Assembly (NCBI GenBank): GCA_032622095.1
Contig: CP136066.1
Span: forward strand, 117,203,319 to 117,267,318
DNA from: Siphonodentalium dalli
Lineage: Eukaryota; Mollusca; Scaphopoda; Gadilida; Siphonodentaliidae
Length of the DNA stretch: 64,000 bases
Reading direction: 5' to 3'
In this document: in pieces, positions 36,280 to 48,769 of the stretch
How positions within the stretch are numbered: position 1 is the stretch's first letter
How the letters are laid out: each line of letters opens with the position of its first letter
Translations under genes and position numbers: made by a program
Notes under the pieces: generated by a model
Seen by the model: the letters and a program-made list of their open reading frames with translations, nothing else
Told to the model about the DNA's origin: nothing
The model's database searches: none

Positions 36280-38834
36280 AAGCTCAACTTTACTTTGTAA
36301 AGTTTGAGCTATTGCCATGGCTTTGTCGTCCGTCGTGTGTGTGCGTGTGTGCGTGATGCGTCAACAATTTCCTTTAGCACGGGCTACAGGTCGTACCTTT
36401 GGTCGGATCATTATGAAATTTGTCATAGCTGTTGACATTGACATGTAGATGGGAACGAGTCATTTTGGGTTCATTCGGGAAAAAAACATGGCCGCCAGTG
36501 GTCATCTTGGATTTCAACATTCAATCCATTAGCACGGGCTACAGGACGTACTGTTCGTCTGATCATCATGAAATTTGTCATGGATGTTAATATTGACATG
36601 TAGATGGGAACTAGTAATTTTGGGGTTGTTCGGCCAAAAAACATGGCCACCGGCAGCCATCTTAGATTTTACTCTTTGCATGACTAAATTCTTTGGCACG
36701 GCCTACAGGTCGTACTAGTACCTTTGGTCGGATCATCATAAATTTTTTCATGGATGTTAATAATGACATGTAGATGGGAACGAATCATTTGGGGTCATTC
36801 GGCAAAACAACATGGCTGCCAGCAGCCATTTTGGATTTTACTCTTTGTATGACTAAATCCTTTAGCATGGGCTACAGGTCGTACCTTTAGTCTGATCATC
36901 ATGAAATTTGTCATGGCTGTTGAAATTGGAATGTAGATGGGAACGAGTCGTTTTGGGGTCATTCGGACTAACAACATGGCCACCAGTGGCCATCTTGGAT
37001 TTCAAAATTCAATCCATTAGCACGGGCTACAGGTCGTACCTTTGGTTTGATCATCATGAAATTTGTCATGAATGTTAACATTGACATGTAGATGGGAACT
37101 AGTAATTTTGGGGTCATTCGGCCCAAAAACATGGCCGCCGGCAGCCATCTTAGATTTACTCTTTGCATGACTAAATTCTTTGGCACGGCCTACAGGTCGT
37201 ACCTTTGGTCAGATCATCATAAAATGTGTCATGGATGTTAACAATGACATGTAGATGGGAACGAGTAATTTTGGGGTCATTTGGCAAAAAAACATGGCCG
37301 CCAGCAGCCATTTTGGATTTTACTCTTTGTATGACTAAATCCTTTAGCACGGGCTACAGGTTGTACCTTTAGTCTGATCATCATGAAATTTGTCATGGCT
37401 GTTGAAATTGGAATGTAGATGGGAACGAGTCATTTTCGGGTCATTCGGACAAACAATATGGTGGCCATCTTGTATTTCAAAATTCAATCCATTAGCACGG
37501 GCTACATGTCGTACCTTTGGTCTGATCATCATGAAATATGTCATGAATGTTAACATTGACATGTAGATGGGAAACGACTAATTTTGGGGTCATTCGGCCA
37601 AAAAACATGGAACGGAATTTGTCATGAATGTTAACATTGACATGTAGATGGGAACGAGTCATTTTGGGGGTCATTCGGCCAAAAAACATGGCGCCAGCAG
37701 CCATCTTGGATTTTACTCTTTGTATGACTAAATCCTTTAGCACAGGCTACAGGTCGTACCTTTGGTCAGATCATCATGAAATTTGTCATGGATGTTAACA
37801 ATGACATCTAAATGGGAACGAGTAATTATGGGGTCATTCGGCCAAAAAACATGGCCGCCAGTGGCCATCTTGGATTTTACTCTTTGTATGACTAAATCCT
37901 TTAGCACAGGCTACAGGTCGTACCTTTAGTCTGATCATCATAAAATTTGTCATGGCTGTTGAAATTGGAATATAGATGGGAACGAGTCATTTTGGGGTCA
38001 TTCGGACAAAAAACATGGCCGCCAGCGGCCATCTTGGATTTTACTCTTTGCATGACTAAATCCTTTTGCACGGGCTACAGGTCGTACCTTTGGTCAGATC
38101 ATCATGAAATTTGTTATGGATCTTAATATTGACATGTAGATGGGAACGACTCATTTTGGGGTCATTCAGCCAAAAAACATGGCCGCAGCAGTCATCTTGG
38201 GTTTTACTCTTTGTATGACTAAATCCTTTAGCACGGGCTACAGGTCGTACCTTTAGTCTGATCATCATAAAATTTGTAATGGATGTTAACAATGACATGT
38301 AGATGGGATGGGGTCTTTGGCCGAAAAACATGGCCGCCAGCAGCCATCTTTGATTTCAAAATTCAATCCATTAGCACGGGCTACAGGTCGTACTGTTCAT
38401 CTGATCATCATACAATTTGTCATGGATGTTAATATTGACATGTAGATGGGAACAAGTAATTTTGGGGTCATTCGGCCAAAAAACATGGCCGCCAGCAGCC
38501 ATCTTGGATTTTACTCTTTGCATGACTAAAGCTATCAAATGTTTTTGAATTGTTGGAAAACATAGCCGCCAGCAACCATGTTAGATTTTACTTTTATATA
38601 CATGTATATATATATATCTCTTCATGTTGATAAACTAGTAAATTAGACATTCAACTTTCCACATTCCTAATCACTCCATCGACAGTAACACATTAAATTA
38701 TTCCCTTTCCAAGTTGAGCTACAGTGTCATTGACACTTTCATTACACTCCTTTTTAATCTCTCTATTCATTGCTCATCACAAAAAAATTACCTTCTTTAC
38801 AAAGTTGAGCTACAGTGTCATTGACACTTTCATT
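36280..38834 (+). mobile_element. Helentron-like family B element, copy 1 (~14 monomers)
   Basis: The 5' cap AGCTCAACTTTACTTTGTAA pairs with AAAGTTTGAGCT to form a hairpin, followed by ATTGCCATGGCTT and a GTGTGTGCG tract. About fourteen ~160-165 bp monomers follow, each with GGGCTACAGGTCGTACC, GACATGTAGATGGGAACGAG and ATGGCCGCCAGCAGCCATC. The 3' cap AAGTTGAGCT is inverted relative to the 5' cap and is followed by the hairpin AGTGTCATTGACACT. The 3' cap occurs twice, ending near 38743 and 38834. Minus-strand frames throughout (recurring FFGRMTPKLLVPIYMS) are readings of the monomer. Confidence 0.85.
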
Positions 38835-38839
38835 ATGTG

Positions 38840-39134
38840 GATCAGTCATATCAAGATACGGTCAAGTTCGAATTTGAGTTTGATCCGATGATTTTTCTCG
38901 GAGTTATGGGCTTTTCGACTTAGAAAATTCAATTTTTCTTGTAATTTTCTTTATTTTGTGCCAATTTGAGGTTATATTTTGACTTTAAGAGTTTTTTTTA
39001 AGATTTGGTTATTTGTATGCATGTCAGTAATGAGACAATGCACAAGTGTCTTATCCATATAGTATACTTCTACAAAGCCTCCGCTCCAAATGAAGCCATC
39101 GGTTCGGGGGACACTGGCCGAGCGGCCTTTTATT
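38840..39134 (+). mobile_element. 3' fragment of a third Helentron-like family
   Basis: A core-like stretch (GGTCAAGTTCGAATTTGAG, TTCTCGGAGTTATGGGC) resembles the core of the element at 953-2022. It ends with CGGTTCGGGGGACACTGGCC and a GGCCGAGCGGCC hairpin before TTTTATTG. The 5' cap is missing. Confidence 0.5.
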
Positions 39135-39959
39135 GAATTTTCAGTTGGGTACAGTAACATTTGGTTACACAACTTTCATAAAGCCTACATATATTGATGG
39201 GGAGTGAAAAGGGGAGGGTTAATAGTGTTCACTTTCATAAAGCTGGGTGCCCAAATGTAAATTTTATAAAAGCAGGATAACAAACTCAAAATATAAAAAA
39301 GCTGGATACCCTGGAACGAAAGGAGGTGATGTCCAGTGTAAATTTCAGCATCAGTGACTGCCCATAAGTGAAGTTCATTGTGGTGTTATAACTAAGATAG
39401 CATTGTAAACTTCACAATTAGCCTACATAAACATTCTCAAAATAAGTTGCGGACTTCACAACTATCTCAGTCAAATTAATGGGGCCGACTTCTCTGGGGC
39501 CGTCTTCGTATGGGGCCATCTTCGCATGGAGCCCGACTTCTCCAGATATCTTCAAAATTGGTCACCTGACCTCCTCCTTAAGTGTGTGTTTTATTATTCA
39601 CATACCGCATTTTCATGATTTTTGCTATAAACTTGGTATGAAATTGATGTCTCTAACGGAAATTAAAATCGCAAAACTCATACCCATCAATCCACAACCC
39701 ATCACACACCTGGCGTTTTAACTTTTGAGACAGCTGTTACTCTAGGGTCACTTTTCACAGAAATATGTTAGAAACTGTGTGTTTTGCACACTAATGATCA
39801 GCAATATTTATGAGCATTGGTGGTAAAAATAATGAAAAATTGTTTGTTTTTTTTTTTAGAAATTTGTTCTTCTCAAAATATCAAGAAAAAGTTAGGGTCA
39901 GCGGTTATCTTTAGGGTCGGTCGATGTGCGAAAACATAGTATCTTTTTTTTGGGCCTAA
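39135..39959. other. Unassigned spacer with a short GGGGCC repeat
   Basis: About four imperfect 15-16 bp units (GGGGCCGACTTCTCT-type) lie at 39480-39545. The 80-residue frame starting at 39479 begins in these units. No gene supported. Confidence 0.4.
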
Positions 39960-40582
39960 ATCATATTCCTCACTAGTCACTAGTCATAGATTCTCAAATC
40001 GTTCAACTCAGTCACAATATATCTCAGGGTTTCTTATTGGACATAACATTTCCTTTCTCTTGATGTATTATTCCATAGAATCCAACAAAGGGAAGTCGAG
40101 ACATCGTACTGAAAATGTGCAATATCTACTGGAAATTTGGGAGTAAAACGGGGTCAGCAGTCTCACTGGTGTCACTGCCCGCCTAATAACCTCAAATTTA
40201 ATAATTCTAAAACATTGTTACCTTAGCTAAAATATGCCCCAGTGTATGTTATAGGGCATAAAATTTTCTTTCGTTTGATATATAACTTGATGAAGTGAAT
40301 TTAAGCGAAGTCTATATATCGTACTGGGAACTCGCAAGTTCAGCAATTGTAATCGTAATATTGAATTAGTATCCGTGTATAATCACTACTTACCGGACAG
40401 GAAAACTGACAACCGCTCTTCGTCGGTAGGTTTTGCTAGTTTTGCATATGATATCTCGACTTCCCTTCATTTGATACTATCAAGTTAAACATCAAAAGAA
40501 AGGAAATTTCATGGCAAATAAGACACACTGAAATATATTGTGACTGAGAAGAAAGATTTTGAGATTCTATGAGGAATATGAT
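39960..40582. mobile_element. ~620-bp foldback element
   Basis: TCATATTCCTCA at 39961 is inverted at about 40571-40581. The arms extend ~140 bp (shared CAGTCACAATATATTTCAG-like and GGGAAGTCGAGACATCG-like words). A direct partial copy of the arm lies at about 40252-40345. No frame of note. Confidence 0.7.
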
Positions 40583-40747
40583 AGATGGTGTGTTTTATCC
40601 AAAATCGGACTTGTGAACCTGGTCACTGTTATCTTATATATTGGTAATTTCCCCCAGGGGCCTGTGTTATGAATTGGTGGTTTATAAGTTTCGATAAATT
40701 TTCATATATATATATATATAAAAACAAAAAAAGTTTGGTTTATAATT

Positions 40748-40913
40748 TCAGTAGTGATATACTAGGCACATGACCTCCCATGCGATGTCGCTCGTAAGGT
40801 GATCTCCGGTATTCTGAAAAATGCAATCCCACCATGGACCTGGAGCAGGTTGTTTGATTCTTTTGAAATTATCACATGCTTGTCGATCTTTGGTGATGTG
40901 TTTGGATTTCACG
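40748..40913 (-). CDS. Candidate exon, unrecognised protein
   Basis: On the minus strand a pyrimidine-rich acceptor (CCTTTCTTTTTAG) precedes an exon-like stretch of about 55 residues ending in TGA. The composition is balanced and protein-like, with CDNFKRIKQPAPGPWWDCIF and NTGDHLTSDIAWEV. A GTATAT near its end could be a donor instead of the stop being used. A good donor lies upstream in transcription (GGCAGGTAATT, near 41307), but its phase does not join this frame without a stop. The family is not recognised. It is one of the more coding-like stretches in the window, but unproven. Confidence 0.3.
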
Positions 40914-41009
40914 CTAAAAAGAAAGGCCAATAAATAAGCTGTCCTTTAGCGCTCAAATAAACCACCACCATCAATTAGAACCTAATTAAAGAATTTTTTC
41001 GAAAATTGG

Positions 41010-41248
41010 TTAACTCTTTCAGTGCTAGGGGCCGATCTCATCGGCACTAATTTACGGTCTGTAGAGTTTTTTTGGGGTATGTTTAAGCATGCTATAGTGA
41101 ATTTAAAAACAAACTGGATAAGTCTTAGGGGCATGTTATAACTCAAAACTATCACCAAGTATTCATAGTAATAATTTTGATGCCCATGAAAAATGTAAGA
41201 TTCCCTGGCACTAAACCTACAAAATAAGCCTGGCACTGAAAGAGTTAA
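41010..41248. mobile_element. 239-bp piggyBac-like MITE
   Basis: TTAA at both ends (41010-41013 and 41245-41248). Inverted ends are TTAACTCTTTCAGTGCTAGG and its near complement. TTAA targets with CYCTTT-type ends match piggyBac-derived MITEs. The 158-residue minus frame crossing it is not a gene. Confidence 0.8.
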
Positions 41249-43153
41249 ATCCCAATCAACCAAGTATAAAAACTTATGTTTTAGACAGAACAAAAAATAA
41301 ATTACCTGCCATGCTGTCACAGACTGTCCGAACAATCTTGAATTTTTTAAAATGAAATTCATGGAGGCTATAAATAGTACTAATTCGACCAAGGGGGATA
41401 AATATCCGATTGTATTATTTCTGGCGACACCGGCCCTAGTTGACACGTGTATTGACACAATATATTGGAAGCAACAGATAAACTAATTTCCTTATTTCTC
41501 ATACTTTTTGTCATTTTATCATGGGGTAGTTGAAACTATACACATTGGACAATTATAATTCAAACTGTAATGTGGACATGTTGTCATTGTTTGTCTATAT
41601 AATGATTTGTTTACATTGGTGAACAAATCAGCTGATCATGACCATTATTTTAAACACTTTTTTTCCCCCGCACACATGGCAGACTAATTTGTCTAACTGG
41701 CAATGATAAATCTTGATACTTGTGTTCTAGTTCTAAAAATCCTGCCTTTTTCCCCTGGAGTTAATTATGCCCGGAATTTAGGGTTCTGTATATATGTTCG
41801 ATGAATGCTGCACATGTATCATCTAATAATTTCATAGACAGCTGCATATGTAATGCCCTCTGAGACCATCAATACCAGTATCTTCTAGGGGCCCACCCAT
41901 TTATAACCAACATTTTGAGTGTGAGTGATTAATGAAACTTGAAACTGATGATGAAGGCAGATGAAGGATGGAATTTTAATATGTATAGCCTTATTTTAAA
42001 ATAATGAGGATTTGAACATGCATGTACATATATCCACTCACCGTAATTTCAATGGAGTCGATTTGTTAAAATTTTCAAACATTTAGCCGATAACAACTGA
42101 ATTTGGGATAGAATACAAAACACATTGATGTGATTGTGTGGGGGTGGGGGTGAACATGCAGCAATTGGCCATGGGGTAGGTTGCGGGTGCCTGTGGAACA
42201 GGCAATTCATCATTGAGACGCAATCAAACCATGATGCAATATATATACCGGTATACTTTTTGGCTTACTGCAAAATCTTTTTCTCTAATGTTGAAATGTT
42301 AATGTCTTTATATTATGTATTATATGTGCTATTCTTGAGAATAAAATATTGTTTACACTAAAAACACATTGGTTTTCAGTTTCAGTTGAATTTGCATGCA
42401 TTTGTTATCTCTAAAGCAATGGCTATAACATGGATATAGTGGTTTTGGCATCTGATAATTATATGTCATGGTTAAATATTTCTTGCTTTTGTGAAGAATC
42501 TGTTGCAAATTTCACTTTATCTTTGGTGATTCTCGTTGGTGGATTGGGGGGGGGGGGGGGTAATCATGTGGTGTGTATCAAACCTAGGACGCATGGTCAG
42601 GGGTCTGTATCATTCACAGAACTCAAACATAGTATGTGAAACTCTATATAACCAGAAATTTATGCAAAATCTTTGCAATTATATTTAGTTTTCATTTGTT
42701 CTTCCCTGGTTTCCTTGTACATGTCCATTTTGGACAAGTGGTGTCAAATATTTCTTTATAATTTGATAGTATACAATCTTATGTAAGAGAAAAACACAAT
42801 TCCACCCTTTCCATTGCAGAATATTGTGCTCTATATCATGGGTTCGACTCTCAAAATATGAATTTCTCATGTCTTAAGACTGCAATTTTTTCAGTGTTAG
42901 ATTTTCTAAATTAGACCAATTCTAAGTTTGAAAAACTCAATCAAATTGTTATATTTATGTTCTGAATTACTAGAATATGCAAAATATTGCCAAAAGATCA
43001 CAAAAACTAAAAAGCATGTTATGTTGCTAGATATAATAATGGTAGCTTAACAAACCATTAATTGGACTGAAACCCCTACGTATTGATTTAAGATTTTCAG
43101 GGCGACACACTTTTCATTAAATTCTGTGCTTTAAATGCTAACATTGTTTTCAG
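41249..43153. other. Unassigned region, possibly intronic
   Basis: AT-rich with a 15-G tract at 42546-42560. If the candidate last exon at 43154 is real, this would be its upstream intron. Frames at 42134-42361 and 42430-42639 have no recognised features. Confidence 0.3.
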
Positions 43154-43338
43154 ATGCCATACAAGTGATATCAGCCAAACACAATAAAGTCTTAGTTGCC
43201 ATGGATTTGCCATTTGAAAAAGAGCTAGTGGATGTGTTGCACCAAACTGTTGAGGACAGTCTGTGGTGTTGCCTTGGTAAAGCAGAAGATCTAAAATCAT
43301 CAAGTTGCAGAAGGTCCAATCAGCTATTTGTTACTTAA
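43154..43338 (+). CDS. Candidate terminal exon, unrecognised protein
   Basis: A clean acceptor (ACATTGTTTTCAG) ends at 43153. The frame that follows runs about 60 residues to TAA, with protein-like composition: AKHNKVLVAMDLPFEKELVD, HQTVEDSLWCCLGKAEDL, and a short basic/serine tail. AATAAA overlaps the stop at 43338-43343. Entry phase would need two bases of the first codon from this exon. I do not recognise the family, and no upstream exon was found within about 4 kb. It could be the 3' end of a gene whose introns carry the Helentron-like elements, or a chance frame. Confidence 0.35.
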
Positions 43339-43599
43339 ATAAATGTTTATTTCATGACTTGTTATGCATGTTTGCATGCTTGTTGGCATATTGTTGCATT
43401 CACGAAGTGTGTTATAGAAACCAATGTACAAAATATACTGCATAACAAATTAACAATACATCAGGTTAACATGACATTCTATTCATTTTGTGGATTTATA
43501 TTATGTTATTGAAATTGGAAGATTATGACAATAGTTAACATGTTTTCACCACAAATTGTGATTTTTAATGAACAAATTTAGTGCATAAAATTCAAATAG
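43339..43599. other. Possible 3' UTR or spacer
   Basis: AT-rich, no repeat partner recognised. Would be downstream sequence of the candidate exon ending at 43338. Confidence 0.25.
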
Positions 43600-44426
43600 A
43601 TAGATAGATAGTTTAATGCTTAACCAAATAAGATATACTGGTATGGTATACATAAAATCAAAGAAAATAAGGAAAAAGCAACATGTAGTACAAAGATAGA
43701 TTAATTTGATCAGACATAGATGTTAATAGTGCTGTAATGTGCATGGCCCCAGTCCCGGTAGCGATCATTGACTGCTGCGTACAGATAGGGCTCATTTAAT
43801 GAAGATGCCTAATCTTTGTATAGATTGTTAATCGCTTAAATTAAAAAAGTAGTTTAAGATTGTCTTATCATCAGATCTAATATTGTGTTAACTTTGGATG
43901 TCATATAATATTGTACTCTGTCGCTTTGCGAATATCGTGTACAATGTAGCATGAAGTGAACATACATACACATGCATTTCTCTGGTGCAGTTTTCGTAGG
44001 TTTGGTATGTCTACCTTTCTCAACCTCTAGGTTGTGGCAACTCATTATTAAACAGTTGTGAGAATTTTTGGCATTCTTTTACTTTGAGAACATTCAAATA
44101 ATTGGATAAACAGTAATTATTTTGCATTGCAAAATAGAACCGCATTTTCCTGTCTGGAGTGTCATCTGGAGAATTTCTGAGACTGGAAATAGCTGTCTTT
44201 AACAATCTAGCCCCAGGTACTTGTAATTTAACACAGCATCCAGCGGTTCGCCTCCAATATATAACTTTCTTCGCAGGTGTTTCCCACTATCATTAAAAAT
44301 CATAGTTTTTGTCTTATTTTTGTTTATAGTTAAGTTCCAGGTTTTACAATACCTATCCAGAGAATCCAACATAGTTTGCAATCCTTTAGGACTGCGGGAG
44401 AATATAACCAGATCATCTGCATACAT
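43600..44426 (-). pseudogene. CR1/Jockey-like LINE fragment (reverse transcriptase and C-terminus)
   Basis: Minus-strand remnant of a non-LTR retrotransposon. The first part (44426-44199) holds the catalytic YADD of reverse transcriptase (MYADDLVIFSRSPKGLQ), then TWNLTINKNKTK and LNYKYLG, in the order known for the palm and thumb. A stop follows at once. Further on, in shifted frames, the C-terminal region appears: YLNVLKVKECQKFSQL, then HNLEVEKGRHTKP and VHFMLHC..YSQ, the conserved region after the thumb in these LINEs. The part between is deleted and at least one frameshift is present, so it is dead. The 3' end appears to be the CTAT (GATA) repeat at about 43600-43615. The 5' end is truncated. 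Confidence 0.75.
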
Positions 44427-44755
44427 GAGGCATATATGGCACTATTGTGTCTGATAATACAGGTGCATCACAAGATTCAAGATTCTTTTTTTTTTCTCAA
44501 GATTCAATGAAATTTATTTTACAGTAGATATATAACAACAGGACCTCCACACATTTTAACTTGTAAGAGCAGGGCCCTTATGCAAGTATAATGATACAAT
44601 ATAATTTTTACTTATAATTGAGCATGTATTGTGTATGTGCGTATTTACAATGTGTGCATTTCAGTGTATACATGGGCAAGAATGGGTGGGGGGCATGAGG
44701 TTAGGTGGGGGAGGGGCGATTGGGGTCGGGGTTGTGATATGGAGATTGTAGTCAT
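44427..44755. other. Unassigned spacer
   Basis: Contains a duplicated CAAGATTCAAGATTC word near 44475 and a G-rich stretch before the next element. No gene. Confidence 0.35.
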
Positions 44756-47700
44756 TTTTAGCCCAACTTTACTTTGTAAAGTTTGAGCTATTGCCATGGC
44801 TTGGTATCCGTCGTGCGTGTGTGTGTGTGCGTGATTCGTCAACAATTTTCTTTAGCACGGGCTACAGTTCGTACCTTTGGTCCGATTATTATGAAATTTG
44901 TCATGGATGTTGACATTGACATGTAGATGGGAACGAGTCATATTGGGGTCATTCGGAAAAAAAACATGGCCACCAGTGGCCATCTTGGATTTCAAAATTC
45001 TATCCATTAGCACGGGCTACAGGCCGTACTGTTCGTCTTATTGTCATGAAATTTGTCATGGATGTTAATATTGACATGTAGATGGGAACGAGTAATTTTG
45101 GGGTCATTCGGCCAAAAAACATGGCCGCCGGCAGCCATCTTGGATTTTTCTCTTTGTATGACTAAATCGTTTAGCACGGGCTACAGGTCGTACCTTTAGT
45201 CTTATCATCATGAAATTTGTCATGGCTGTTGAAATTGGAATGTAGATGGAAAGAGTCATTTTGGGGTCATTAGGACAAAAAACATGGCCGCCAGCGGCCA
45301 TCTTTGATTTCAAAATTTAATCCATTTACACGGGCCACAGGTCGTACTCTTCACCTGATCATCATATGAAATTTGTCATGGATGTTAATTTTGACATGTA
45401 GATGGGAACGAGTAAATTTGGGGTCTTTCGGTCAAAAAACATGGCCGCCAGCAGCCATCTTGGATTTTACTCTTTGTATGACTAAATTCTTTTGCACAGG
45501 CTACAGGTCGTACCTTTAGTCTGATCATCATAAAATTTGTCATGGATGTTAACAATGACATGTCGATGGGAACTAGTCATTTTGGGGTCATCCGGCCGAA
45601 AAACATGGCTGCCAGCAGCCATCTTGGATTTTACTCTTTGTATTACTAAATCGTTTAGCACGGGCTACAGGTCGTACCTTTATTAGCTCAACTTTACTTT
45701 GTAAAGTTTGAGCTATTGCCATGGCTTTGTCGTCCGTCGTCCGTGTGTGCGTATGTAAGGCGTCAACAATGCAGGCTACAGGTCGTACCTTTCGTCGGAT
45801 CATTATGAAATTTGTCATAGCTGTTGACATCAACATTTAGACAAGAATAATTAATTTTGGGGTCATTCGGAAAAAAAACATGGCCGCCAGTGGCCATATT
45901 GGATTTCAAAATTCAATCCATTAGCACGGGCTACAGGCCGTACTGTTTGTCTGATCTTCATGAAATTTGTCATGGATGTTAATATTGACATGTAGATGGG
46001 AACGAGTAATTTTGGGGTCATTCGGCCCAAAAACATGGCCGCCATCTTGGATTTTACTCTTTGTATGACTAAATTCTTTAGCACGGGCTACAGGTCGTAC
46101 TTTTAGTCTGATCATCATAAATTTTGTCAAGAATGTTAATAATGACATGTAGATGGGAACGAGTCATTTTGGGGTCATTCGGCCAAAAAACATGGCCGCC
46201 AGCAGCCATCTTGGATTTCAAAATTTAATCCATTAGCACGGGCCACAGGTCGTACTGTTCGTCTGATCACCATGAAATTTGTCATGGATGATAATATTGA
46301 CATGTAGATGGGAACGAGTAATTTTGGGGTCATTCGACCAATAAACATGGCCGCCAGCAGCCATCTTGGATTTTACTCTTTGTATGACTAAATTCTTTAG
46401 CACAAGCTGCAGGTCGTACCTTTAGTCTGATCATCATAAAATTTGTCATGGATATTAACAATGACATGTAGATGGGAACGAGTAATTTTGGGGTCATTCG
46501 GCCAAAAAACATGGCCGCCAGCATCCATCTTGGATTTTACTCTTTGTATGACTAAATCCTTTAGCACGGGCTACAGGTCGTACCTTTAGTCTGATCATCA
46601 TAAAATTTGTCATGGTTGTTGAAATTGGAATGTAGATGGGAACGAGTTATTTTGGTGTCAATCGGACAAAAAACATGGCCGCCAGCGGCCATCTTGGATT
46701 AAAAAATTAAATCCATTAGCACGGGCCACAGGTCGTACTGTTCGTCTGATGATCATGAAATGTGTCATGGATGTTAACAATGACATGTAGCTGGGAACGA
46801 GTAATTTTGGGGTCATTCGGCCAAAAAACATGGCCGCCAGCAGCCATCTTGGATTTCACTCTTTGTATGACTAAATTCTTTAGCACGGGCTGCAGGTCGT
46901 ACCTTTAGTCTGATCATCATAAAAATTTTCATGGCTGTTGAAATTGGAATGTAGATGGGAACGAGTCATTTTGGGGTCATTCGGACAAAAAACATGGCCG
47001 CCAGCAGCCATCTTGGATTTTACTCTTTGTATGACTAAATTCTTTAGCATGGGCTACAGGTCGTACCTTTAGTCTGATCATCATAAAAATTTTCATGGAT
47101 GTTAACGATGACATGTAGATGGGAACGACTCATTTTGGGGTCAATCGGCCGAAAACATGGCCGCCAGCAGCCATCTTGGATTTTACTCTTTGTATGACTA
47201 AATTCTTTAGCACGGGCTACATGTCATACCTTTAGTCTGATCATCATAAAATTTGTCAAGAATGTTAATAATGACATGTAGATGGGAACGACTCATTTTG
47301 GGGTCATTCGGCCGAAAACATGGCCGCCAGCAGCCATCTTGGATTTTACTTTTCTCTTCATGTCTATAAACATGTATTAGATATTCAACTTTCCACATTC
47401 CTAATGGCTCCATTGACTGTAATACATTAAATTATTCCCTTTCCAAGTTGAGCAACAGTGTCATTGACACTTTCATTCTGATCATCATGAAATTTTTCAT
47501 GGCTGTTGAAATTGGAATGTAGATGGGAACGAGTCATTTTGGGGTCATTCGGATGAAAAACATGGCCACCAGCAGCCATCTTTGATTTCAAAATTCAATC
47601 CATTAGCACGGGTTACAGGTCGTACTGTTCATCTGATCATCATGAAATTTGTCATGGATGTTAATATTGACATGGAGACGGGAACAATTAATTTTGGAGT

Positions 47701-48769
47701 CATGCAGTCAAAAAACAAAAAAAGCCATCTTTGATTTTACTCTTTGCATGACTAAATCCTTTAGCACGGGCTACATGCAGGTCGTACCTTTAGTCTGATC
47801 ATCATAAAATTTGTCATGGATGCTAACATTGACATCTAAATGGGAACAAGTCATTTTGGGGTCACTCGGCATAAAAACATGGCCGCCAGTGGCCATGTTG
47901 GATTTCAAAATTCAATTCATTAGCACGGGCTACAGGTCGTACTGTTTGTCTGATCATCATGAAATTTGTCGTGGGTGTTAATTATAATATTGACTTGTAG
48001 ATGGGAAACGAGTAATTTTGGGGTCATTCGGCCTAAAAACATGGCTGCCGGCAGCCATCTTAGATTTTACTCTTTGCATGACTAAATCCTTTGACACGGG
48101 CTACAGGTCGTACCTTTGGTCAGATCATCATAAAATTTTTCATGGATGTTAACAAGATGGGAACGACTCATTTTTGGGTCATTCGGCCAAAAAATATGAC
48201 TGCCATCAGCGATCTTGGATTTTTCTCTTTGTATGACTAAATCGTTTAGCACGGGCTACATGTCATACCTTTAGTCTGATCATCATTGAAATTGGAATAT
48301 AGATGGGAACAAATAATTTTAGGGTCATTCGGCCAAAAAAAAAAATGGCCGCCAGCAGCCATCTTGGATTTTACTCTTTGCATGACTAAATCCTTTGGCA
48401 TGGGCTACAGGTCGTACCTTTGGTTGGATCATTATGAAATTTGTCTTGACTTTTGACATTGACATGTAGATGGGAACGAGTCATTTTGGGGTTAACCGGC
48501 ATTAAAACATGGCTGCCAGCGGCCATCTTAGATTCTACTCTTTGCATGACTAAAGCTATCAAATTTTTTTGAATTGTTGGAAAACATAGCCGCCAGCAAC
48601 CATCTTAGATTTTACTTTTATATACATGTATATATATATCTCTCTCTCTTCATGTTGATAAACTAGTATTAGACATTCAACATTCCACATTCCTAATCAC
48701 TCCATCGACAGTAACACATTAAATTATTCCCTTTCCAAGTTGAGCTACAGTGTCATTGACACTTTCATT
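44756..48769 (+). mobile_element. Helentron-like family B element, copy 2 (host of a nested copy)
   Basis: The 5' cap at 44756 (AGCCCAACTTTACTTTGTAA) is one base off the family. About five monomers precede the nested copy (45684-47476) and seven follow it, ending with the usual AAGTTGAGCT plus AGTGTCATTGACACT cap near 48768. Flanking monomer halves (CGTACCTTTAT on the left, TCTGATCATCATG on the right) rejoin into one monomer if the nested copy is removed. Confidence 0.8.
45684..47476 (+). mobile_element. Helentron-like family B element, copy 3 (nested)
   Basis: Complete 5' cap at 45684, about ten monomers, complete 3' cap ending near 47476. It sits between two T residues of an outer monomer without an obvious longer duplication, the insertion preference reported for Helentrons. 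Confidence 0.8.

Noticed and set aside
40982-41458. 158-residue minus-strand frame
   Set aside because: The middle is the piggyBac-like MITE at 41010-41248; only its first part, upstream in transcription, could be genic, and its donor does not phase with the next candidate exon.
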